From: Hadesarchaea archaeon
GTDB lineage: Archaea > Hadarchaeota > Hadarchaeia > Hadarchaeales > Hadarchaeaceae
Reading direction: 5' to 3'
DNA: 25,222 bases
Assembly (NCBI GenBank): GCA_029880065.1
Contig: JAOUPD010000003.1
Location: 1-25,222, forward strand
The position numbers and the translations under genes are program-made. Positions 1-6,234 of the stretch are shown one piece after another (position 1 is the first letter of the stretch; every line of letters begins with the position of its first letter). Below the pieces are notes generated by a model. The model ran no database searches. It had not been told where the DNA came from and saw only the letters and a program-made list of their open reading frames with translations.

Positions 1-2763
1 TGGGAGCCATAAGGCATAATTTACATTCACGCTTACCTTGTCGCCAGTTCCAAGTCCGACCCCGCTAGGTCCGGTCGGGTCTCCCCACCAGTTCAGGGTC
101 GCGTCGACTACTTTCTCATCAGCGTTAAGCACTATGAGGCCGTATTGGTCGTTATTGTGTATGTTGTTGTAATGTACCTCGGGAGTAGCCGGTGGATCGC
201 CATCAAAGACAACATCTTCCCGGTCTATTTCAACAGCGATGCCATAGGCTTGGTTATAGACCTCGTTGCCAAGTATCTTATTTCCCGCAGCTGAGCCGTG
301 GGCTAGGAAGATCCCTGGCATTGGATTATCGCTAGTGCCAGAGTTGTAGACGGTATTTCCTTCAATGGTACAATTTTTCGCCGCATCCAACGCAATTCCG
401 CCACATCCACCGGGGAAAGTCTCACCCGCATTAGGATTAAGCATGGTGTCGTGAACCACGTTGCCTTTGATTGTGTTGCTGGCACTCAAGAGCCATTCGG
501 AATAATCAAATTTGATTGCACCTATGTAGATACCCATGCGGCCGGTGTTGTAAACGGTGTTTCCTTCAATGAGGATGTTTTCATAGGTGTGACCGTCGTT
601 TCGCCACAGAGTAATGCCAAGACCTTTGTCCGTATCGTTTTGTATGTCGTGTACTGTGTTGTTCCTGATAGTTATATTCTTATAACCATTCCATTTGGTG
701 GTACCATCAGGAGTCCAGTGGATGCTACCAATACCAGCACAGATTGCACCGCCGCCGCTACTACCGTCAACCTCGAAGCCTTCAACGGTTACATCATCAG
801 CTTGTATGCTGATTATAGTTCCTGCTGGGCTAGTCGGTTTGACGATGGCACCAGACTGTCCCGACAGGGTAAGGGGTTTGTCAATGTCGACATACTCATC
901 ATACGTCCCCGGGCCCACGAGCACGGTTTCGCCTTCACTAGCGTTGTCTATCGCCTCTTGGATGGAGTTGAAGTTGTTTTCAGTATCAACGTTTTGCACG
1001 TTCCAGCTTCGTTCCGTTCCGTCCGGATGGGGTGCATCAAGCCATGGCATGTAATCGACGTTATCGCTGACATCATCGCCAGTGGCGCTCGAGTTTGTAG
1101 TTGGATTGCGTGGACCGGTCGGGTCGCCCCACCAGTTGAGGGTGGCATCAATAGTAGAGAGTGCTGGATCTTCAGCTACGTACTCGTTTTTTATTCCGTA
1201 AACAGTGCTATAGAAGTTATTTAGGTTGGCAGTTATGCTAAGTTTTCCAACTGGATTTGTTGGGATACCATAGCTTGGAGCCTCGGTAGTGTCTACGATT
1301 ATTGCAGATTTACCTATATTGGAGAACGTGTTTCCGGTGATTTTTACTGAACCAAGTTTACTCAAGTCCGCTTCTCCACATGTCCAGATTGAGATCGCAT
1401 CTCCAGTAATATCTTCTAAGATGTTTTTCTCGATGTTAATGTCAACTTTCTCGGAAGGATTCGCCCAATGGTTGTATACGAAAAAGCTTCCAAACCAGAT
1501 GCTTTCCTCGTCACCCACAACGGTATTTCCGATGATGTTCATTGTGCCCCCGTGTAATATTTGCTCACTGGGTCCCGGCTCAACGACGATAACTCTTCTA
1601 CCTGATCCGGTGAATTTGTTACCAGATATGGTCACGGTTCCGTCGAATGCCGCTATTTGAATCGTCGCATAAGCAGCGTAATCGATGAACTCCGAATTTT
1701 CCACCGTAAAGTCGCCTTTCATGTTTATGTACATCGCGCCGTCTTGTCCGCCTTCAAAGACGCAGTCCAGGATAGCTAGTCCTCCATAAAGAGATTCGTA
1801 ATTAGGAGGACCGCCTTTTGGAACCTCCAAAATGAAGTTAGCCCAGGTTTCTTCCTTGTTAGTTTTGTAGAAACTTAAATGTTCCAATAGTACATTGTCC
1901 GCTTTGATGACGACACTAAATTCTCCGTCAAACTGGATAGTGGGCTTAGTTTCAGAAACTCCGAGAATAGAAACTTTCTCGTCTATCACAAGATCCGCTG
2001 TTTGGATGTACGTCCCCGGCCCCACGAGCACGGTGTCGCCGGGCGAGGCCGCGTCGATGGCTGATTGGATCTTCACAAAGCTGACATCGATCGTTCCGTC
2101 GCTTCCGCGGTCTAGGTCTACTGGCGTTGTTACATCATAATAGTTTCCTAGTCCGGGGGGGTTCCAGTTGTAGCTATCGAACGCTTGCCATGAAAGGCCG
2201 AACGATTCTCCTGTTGCACCGACTAGGTCGCGCGGTATCCTCCACTCTACGACCTTTCTGTCCGCCGATACTCCTATTCTCACGGGGACAGAGTCTGGCG
2301 ATGTTGTGGTATCCCAGTATACATTAGCTAGCTCTGGCGGGGTGGGGAAATCCCAACCACTACCATCTAACTTGGCAGGATATATCCTGAGTGAATTTAC
2401 CCCTTCCGGTCTACCTGTCACATTTTGGAAGATGAACGCTCTATCAAGACCATCTAGGATATCGTTGTTGTTTCCGTCGATGTAGAGGTTAACATAGACG
2501 GTGGGCGGGGTTATCGTCGGGTCGCTTCCTAGGTACTTGAACGCTAGATATAACGCTTCAGTATCGGTTGTCAAATACACATTGTAATTTGCTTTGCTAC
2601 CCGCAATCGTCCAAGTAGGGCTCCCCCACTCGCTTACTGAAATTTCTCCGTCAATTGTTGCTTGTGCACTCGCCGTCCCAGCCTGAAACGCCGATATCAG
2701 AGAAATCAGCATTAATGCCGAGATCGCCGCAGTCAAAGCTTTCGCCCTGATGGCTCTTCTCGT
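1..2763 (-). CDS. Secreted tandem right-handed beta-helix (NosD/pectin-lyase-like) surface protein, C-terminus cut by window edge
   Basis: The frame is open for 921 codons from 2763 to the left edge. Residues 1-33 look like a signal peptide: RRAIRAK, a hydrophobic stretch, then ASA-QA. Residues ~34-200 resemble a CBM9/DOMON-like beta-sandwich (DGEISVSEW near the start). Two beta-helix modules follow. Each opens with IQxAIDxASxGxTVLVGPGTY (residues 232-252 and 601-621) and closes with ATLNWWGDPTGP (540-551 and 888-899). Between them are many N-x-x-x-G-N turns (for example GNTVYNSG, GNEVYN), typical of PbH1/NosD coils. The protein is probably exported and attached to or released from the cell surface, perhaps binding polysaccharide; ligand and catalysis are unknown. 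No ATG/GTG/TTG lies near the ideal Shine-Dalgarno GGAGGAGG (2771-2778). The codon at the right spacing is ACG (2761-2763), and starting there gives a complete signal peptide. The next in-frame candidates are TTG at residue 10 and ATG at residue 18; ATG at 18 would destroy the signal peptide. Confidence 0.8.
67..963 (-). repeat. Beta-helix module 2 of the surface protein
   Basis: This stretch encodes residues 601-899. It begins IQEAIDNASEGETVLVGPGTY and ends ATLNWWGDPTGP, the same boundaries as module 1. The interior has diverged and is richer in NTVY/GN turns. Confidence 0.75.
1113..2070 (-). repeat. Beta-helix module 1 of the surface protein
   Basis: This stretch encodes residues 232-551. 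It begins IQSAIDAASPGDTVLVGPGTY and ends ATLNWWGDPTGP. It is paralogous to the second module (67-963); the two opening segments (about 2008-2070 and 901-963) and the two closing segments are also similar at DNA level, which suggests duplication of a whole module. Confidence 0.75.
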
Positions 2764-2767
2764 GTTT

Positions 2768-2926
2768 TTACCTCCTCCCTACTTTTGCCCCCACCATTCG
2801 CTTCTTGGCCATCAGATGGGATACAACGTCGGAAAAGCTAGCGGGCTTCTTGCGGTGCTTCTCCAAGTCGGCCTTGATATCTATCAGAGTTTCATAGTCC
2901 TCGTCCGAGACCCAGATTGAGGGCAT
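2768..2926 (-). CDS. Small VapB/ribbon-helix-helix-like protein (52 aa)
   Basis: This 52-codon frame starts MPSIWVSDEDYETLIDIK and continues with a charged helix and SFSDVVSHLMAKKR. A short strand (SIWVSDE), helix and SFSDV-type second helix is the usual layout of archaeal RHH antitoxin-like proteins (VapB/DUF217 kind). No PIN-domain or other toxin partner is visible beside it, so it may be an orphan antitoxin or a small transcriptional regulator. Its ATG (2924-2926) lies about 28-35 nt below a TATA box (2954-2961) with no Shine-Dalgarno, so the message is probably leaderless. Its last codons (GGG AGG AGG TAA) contain the Shine-Dalgarno of the downstream surface-protein gene, so the two are probably co-transcribed. 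Its 5' end overlaps the 3' end of the upstream kinase frame by 43 nt. Family assignment rests on pattern recognition only. Confidence 0.7.
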   Translation of the reverse strand: MPSIWVSDEDYETLIDIKADLEKHRKKPASFSDVVSHLMAKKRMVGAKVGRR

Positions 2927-3579
2927 GAGTATCGGATGAAAAGATAATCTGTGTTTATAAATGTCTTAGGAACTATTGGTAAGGATTTTAGGTAGGTTAA
3001 ATTTCTTGAATATTTGCAGTCTCCCTGAATTCGGGCGATTTCAGCGGCAACCGTTTGTTTAGGTCGATTCGTGTTGATGATATGCCATCCCTCTTGTGCA
3101 AGAGCGAGAGCTTTTTTTCTCACCTTTACCAGCTCTTCACGGGTTTCAAACATCTCGTACGCCCTCCGCTTTTGGATTCGCCTCAACGCCTCATCGGGAG
3201 AAACATCGAGAAAGAACATGTACTCGGGGGTTGGGAGTAAGGTTTTGAAAAATTTATAGGCAAACTTAGCGACCGGGAAAGGTAGATACGCTGTTCCTAT
3301 AAGATACCGCACGATGATCAACGTGTCGTACTCATCACTCTTGTAATACCGTAGCATAGAGCGTATCACGTCCAAAGCATAGAATACGGATGCCTTGACT
3401 TTGTTTTTTTTACCTGTCCCGAAGAGTGCCTGTTTCGCTATTCTGCCGAACAAGTTGTCATCTTCAGGATGTGAACGAATAAGTACCCTTTCTCCCCTCT
3501 GCTCACGTTTTCTTTTTATTATCCCCGCGTGTGTATCCTTTCCAGCTGCGTCCAAACCGTCGACAATGATGAGTCGCAT
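2884..3579 (-). CDS. Thymidylate-kinase-like P-loop kinase
   Basis: The protein has 231 residues with an N-terminal Walker A, VDGLDAAGKDTHA (residues 6-18), in the GxDxxGKxT form of thymidylate kinases, and a LID-like arginine-rich stretch (RRIQKRRAYEMFETREELV). The DR(Y/H) motif that holds dTMP in true Tmk is replaced by VRYLIGTAYLP, so the substrate may not be dTMP. It is the last gene of a unit after a UbiA prenyltransferase and a dolichol/phytol-kinase-like protein, 13 nt below the latter, so a second phosphorylation of a prenyl phosphate is a reasonable alternative (inference). The family fold appears to end near residue 185. The last ~45 residues are encoded by the promoter and first codons of the downstream RHH-like gene and look like read-through tail rather than domain. 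Confidence 0.75.
   Translation of the reverse strand: MRLIIVDGLDAAGKDTHAGIIKRKREQRGERVLIRSHPEDDNLFGRIAKQALFGTGKKNKVKASVFYALDVIRSMLRYYKSDEYDTLIIVRYLIGTAYLPFPVAKFAYKFFKTLLPTPEYMFFLDVSPDEALRRIQKRRAYEMFETREELVKVRKKALALAQEGWHIINTNRPKQTVAAEIARIQGDCKYSRNLTYLKSLPIVPKTFINTDYLFIRYSCPQSGSRTRTMKL
2954..2961 (-). promoter_or_regulatory. TATA box for the small RHH-like gene
   Basis: The minus strand reads TTTATAAA. Its centre is about 31 nt upstream of the ATG at 2926, as expected for an archaeal promoter feeding a nearly leaderless transcript. It lies inside the C-terminal tail of the kinase frame. Confidence 0.6.
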
Positions 3580-3592
3580 GATTACACCATGT

Positions 3593-4258
3593 TTAAATTC
3601 CCGGGACTATGTACCAAAATGCAAACGAGGCGAGCAACGGTACCGTGAGGTTATCGAGTCCTTTCGGAGTAAGCCCCTCAACAACGGTCGCGAGAAGTGA
3701 AACGAAGATAAGAACGGTAATGATGTAAACAGTTAACGGTCTTGAGTAGAAAAGGAAGTTGATAATCAAAAGGGGGAGAGTAGTCAAAAACATGATCGTT
3801 GATCCTTCAATACTTTTCTTGTCATGAAACACTTGGTACGTGTGTTTACCAAAACGTGCACCCAAGATTGATGCAAACCCATCACCATACGACATGGCCA
3901 ATATACCAACTCCCACAATCCACATACGGTCAAAGAAAAGGTATGCCAAGATTGTCCATGATATGGCATAATAGACGAGGCCGAGCCCATGACCGGCTTG
4001 GGACGCTTTGCTCAAACCTTTAATGGGTGAATAGGGGCTGATGAGAAAGGTTAGAACAATAAAGGGGGCTGCAGCAACAAACGCCATAACCTCTCTTGTT
4101 TGAAAGAGGGGAAGAATAAAGACTATATTTCCTACCATAATGTGGAGTATTTTTCTGCTTATCACCGGGTACCGCTTTAAAACCTTCTCCGTGAGAACAA
4201 GCAAAATAGCCACATAGACATAGACAAAGGATACGCCAAGAATCTCATTTGTTACCAT
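3593..4258 (-). CDS. Dolichol/phytol kinase-family membrane protein (CTP-dependent polyprenol kinase-like)
   Basis: This 221-residue polytopic protein has about seven hydrophobic segments. It shows the signature of the SEC59/VTE5/CDP-alcohol-type family: RKILHIMVGN near the N-terminus, then GDGFASILGARFGKHTY followed by HDKKSIEGSTIMF (residues ~125-155). The GDG and KS-EG-S elements form the nucleotide-binding region in family members that transfer the CTP gamma-phosphate to dolichol, phytol or diacylglycerol. ATG 4258 sits 3 nt after the stop of the UbiA gene, with GGGGTG 5 nt upstream, so translation is coupled. With its neighbours it suggests phosphorylation of a prenyl alcohol such as geranylgeraniol in the membrane. 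Substrate is inferred, not shown. Confidence 0.8.
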   Translation of the reverse strand: MVTNEILGVSFVYVYVAILLVLTEKVLKRYPVISRKILHIMVGNIVFILPLFQTREVMAFVAAAPFIVLTFLISPYSPIKGLSKASQAGHGLGLVYYAISWTILAYLFFDRMWIVGVGILAMSYGDGFASILGARFGKHTYQVFHDKKSIEGSTIMFLTTLPLLIINFLFYSRPLTVYIITVLIFVSLLATVVEGLTPKGLDNLTVPLLASFAFWYIVPGI

Positions 4259-4261
4259 TTT

Positions 4262-5131
4262 TCACCCCTGCAAGAATGCACCTTGGAGGAAGGCGAGAAG
4301 ACCGAACACTATCGCGACAAGAGTTGTCTTTCTAAAAAGCGCAGTAGGGGGGCTTCTTTTTACTATAAGAGTTGCGGCTGTGATAAGAAACAGGATATCG
4401 GTCACCCCAACAAGAGCGAGATAGACCATATTTTCATAGTAGGCGGTATCTTTCAGTAAAAAGAATGGAATGAGGCTCATCATAACGGCGATAATGTAGA
4501 AAACAGAGGCAACCCTATAGGCGTTTCGTTCGCCGATATACATGGGAAACGATCGAACACCCTGCGCTCGATCGCCAGCCATGTCCATAACATCCTTCAT
4601 TATCTCCCGCCCCACACCTGCAAAGAATGCAATAGATGCCAAAAGCCATATGACGGGAGGAAGGGTGGGAGAAACGGCGGCTGCGCCAAAGAGAAACGGT
4701 ACCGCCATTATATAGGCAATGTATAAGTTACCGATGGGTTTTATCTTCTTAATTTTGGCGTCATACGCTATCGCAAACACCGCCGTTATCAGCGCGATTA
4801 GAAAGCACGGTAGATTGACGAGAAATGAAGAGATTATGCCGAGAGGAAACAGAAGGAAAAAGAGGATGAGTGCGGTGCGTGGTTGGATATCTCCTCGAAC
4901 CAAAGGTCTGTCATTTCTCCTGTTTTTCTTATCAATCTCCAGATCAAAGTAATCATTTAGAGCGAAGGTACTCGCCTCAAGAAACAATGCGGTGAGAAAA
5001 GAGAAAATTAGTTTGAATGTATCGGGAAGGGCGCCACGATTTGCGATGAGGGAACCGACTAGGATAGCGACAAGGATCATGACCCCATGCTCAAGCCGCA
5101 TCAAATCCCAGAGCGCTTTAAGGCGTTTCAT
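4262..5131 (-). CDS. UbiA-family prenyltransferase, probable digeranylgeranylglyceryl phosphate synthase-like
   Basis: With start at ATG 5131 the protein has 289 residues and about nine membrane segments. The first Asp-rich motif is NDYFDLEID (59-67) and the second is KDVMDMAGDRAQG (179-191); together they bind the Mg-prenyl diphosphate in UbiA enzymes. YDAKIKKIKPIGNLYIAY and the GDRAQG-(V/T)-x-(S/T)-x-P pattern are those of archaeal DGGGP synthases, which add the second geranylgeranyl group in membrane-lipid synthesis. Other UbiA substrates cannot be excluded. I prefer 5131 over the longer frame start at 5224, because it gives the usual N-terminus (LMRLEHGVM) and lies ~28 nt below a TATA-like box (5155-5163), implying a leaderless message. 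It is the first gene of a three-gene unit. Confidence 0.82.
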   Translation of the reverse strand: MKRLKALWDLMRLEHGVMILVAILVGSLIANRGALPDTFKLIFSFLTALFLEASTFALNDYFDLEIDKKNRRNDRPLVRGDIQPRTALILFFLLFPLGIISSFLVNLPCFLIALITAVFAIAYDAKIKKIKPIGNLYIAYIMAVPFLFGAAAVSPTLPPVIWLLASIAFFAGVGREIMKDVMDMAGDRAQGVRSFPMYIGERNAYRVASVFYIIAVMMSLIPFFLLKDTAYYENMVYLALVGVTDILFLITAATLIVKRSPPTALFRKTTLVAIVFGLLAFLQGAFLQG

Positions 5132-5154
5132 GCGGAAAAGTATCAGTATTTTTC

Positions 5155-5163
5155 GATAATAAG
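5155..5163 (-). promoter_or_regulatory. TATA-like box for the UbiA lipid gene unit
   Basis: The minus strand reads CTTATTATC, centred ~28 nt upstream of ATG 5131. It supports the shorter start and a leaderless transcript; the match to the TATA consensus is moderate. Confidence 0.4.
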
Positions 5164-5279
5164 GTTTTGATTTTACGAAGTGGGAATGAAGAGTTAAAGT
5201 GAGAAGGAGAGATAAAAGTCGCATTTTTTTACGCTGGACCCAAACTCTATTCGGATTTCGGTCCCGTCCGGTTCACTAT

Positions 5280-5684
5280 CTATCGTTCCACGTACTTTTT
5301 CCAGCTCTGTTTCACGATCTGGACTCCAATGACAATCAGGGCGATGCCTACAATGGTCAGGATCATCCCGTAAGCGGCAGTCCCCCAGTCGGCGGCGAGT
5401 TGGGTCCCGCTGGCCACGAGGATTAGGATTCCCACGATGAAGATGCCGATGTTGATTACTGACCTCCTTGGCCACACGCGGCTCGCCCCAGCAAAGACCA
5501 AGAGAGCACCGGCCGCTAGGAGCCCTATCCCGACGATTAAAGTGCTGGAAGTCCCCACAACAGTCATCCCTTGGTTGATAAGAATAGCCCCAACAACGAC
5601 CAACACTATCCCGATTAGCATGACCGCAAATTGTTTTGACGGCTCAGGAACAGGGGGCGGGGCATAAGCGATCTTAGCCGACAT
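5280..5684 (-). CDS. Small four-helix membrane protein of unknown function
   Basis: The protein has 134 residues: a proline-rich cytoplasmic-like N-terminus (APPPVPEPSK) and four hydrophobic segments at about 18-36, 43-65, 74-92 and 101-122, ending in a basic tail (KQSWKKYVER). I do not recognise a family. Its ATG overlaps the end of the upstream conserved gene by 11 nt, so the two are very probably translated together and may work together. The PPP-rich end of the upstream protein and the PPP-rich start of this one are notable but unexplained. Confidence 0.65.
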   Translation of the reverse strand: MSAKIAYAPPPVPEPSKQFAVMLIGIVLVVVGAILINQGMTVVGTSSTLIVGIGLLAAGALLVFAGASRVWPRRSVINIGIFIVGILILVASGTQLAADWGTAAYGMILTIVGIALIVIGVQIVKQSWKKYVER

Positions 5685-6138
5685 AGCTGGGGCGCTCCTT
5701 GTCGGGCTTAGGTGGTTTCTGTAGGCCCGGAAGCGGGATCGGCGGGGGGATGTTGAGCGAGCGGGAGAGCACCGTGGCCTCGACTAATGATACATTCGTT
5801 ATGGTCTGAAGAAGCGCAGTAGGCGGAGAGCGCTGCGTTTTGTAGTCTTTTTGAATTTTTTCAAGCTCCTCTGGGGTTCCAGATAAAATCGCCTGTCCCT
5901 TCAAGCTTATCTGCGCTATCGACGGAGTGTAGCCGATCGTCACGACGAATGGAGCCACCAGCTTTTCATCCTTGGTCTCGACGCCGACGATATTGACGTT
6001 GGTCGAGACGCGCATTCCGGCTGGGGCGGGTTTGCCCCGCTCCCAAAAGCGCTCGGCGGAGATATAGTTGATGCCCACGCTTACGTGCAAGTTCGACCAC
6101 CGCTTGATGTTCGATGGCTTTCCTATTAAACCCAGCAT
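5674..6138 (-). CDS. Conserved archaeal hypothetical protein (SecB-fold-like pattern)
   Basis: The protein has 154 residues with alternating strand-like segments: ISAERFWERGK, MRVSTNVNIVGVETKDE, APFVVTIGYTPSIAQISLKGQAILSG, then a helix (PEELEKIQKDYK), a second helix (ALLQTITNVSLVEATVLSRSL) and a proline-rich tail (NIPPPIPLPGLQ). The strand-strand-helix order with a PPPIPLP end resembles a widespread archaeal family of unknown function that I remember only by pattern; a SecB-like fold is a guess. ATG 6138 lies ~34 nt below TATA 6168-6175 with no Shine-Dalgarno, so it is probably leaderless and heads a two-gene unit with the membrane protein downstream. Confidence 0.65.
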   Translation of the reverse strand: MLGLIGKPSNIKRWSNLHVSVGINYISAERFWERGKPAPAGMRVSTNVNIVGVETKDEKLVAPFVVTIGYTPSIAQISLKGQAILSGTPEELEKIQKDYKTQRSPPTALLQTITNVSLVEATVLSRSLNIPPPIPLPGLQKPPKPDKERPSYVG

Positions 6139-6167
6139 CCAACCGGAGCCTAAACCAAAAACCCAAA

Positions 6168-6175
6168 TTTATAAA
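6168..6175 (-). promoter_or_regulatory. TATA box for the conserved hypothetical/membrane pair
   Basis: The minus strand reads TTTATAAA within ATTTATAAAT; its centre is ~33 nt upstream of ATG 6138. Confidence 0.6.
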
Positions 6176-6225
6176 TAATCTTCATCATGCGCTTCGCATA
6201 CGGGCCAGCGGGGTGCCAGAGTAAG

Positions 6226-6233
6226 CTTTTATT
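6226..6233 (+). promoter_or_regulatory. TATA-like box for tRNA-Trp
   Basis: CTTTTATT, centred about 28 nt upstream of the first tRNA base (6258), which is the usual spacing for archaeal tRNA promoters. It overlaps the extreme 3' end of the antisense endonuclease frame. Confidence 0.45.
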
Positions 6234-6234
6234 T

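Noticed and set aside
451..1224. 257-codon plus-strand frame
   Set aside because: It is antisense to the continuous beta-helix coding frame, has no ribosome-binding site and its translation shows no domain-like pattern.
901..2070. CRISPR or short tandem repeat array in the left region
   Set aside because: The repeated DNA occurs only twice, ~1.1 kb apart, and is explained by duplicated coding modules.
5132..5224. N-terminal extension of the UbiA protein from ATG 5224
   Set aside because: The added 31 residues do not match the family start and lie upstream of the TATA-like box at 5155-5163.
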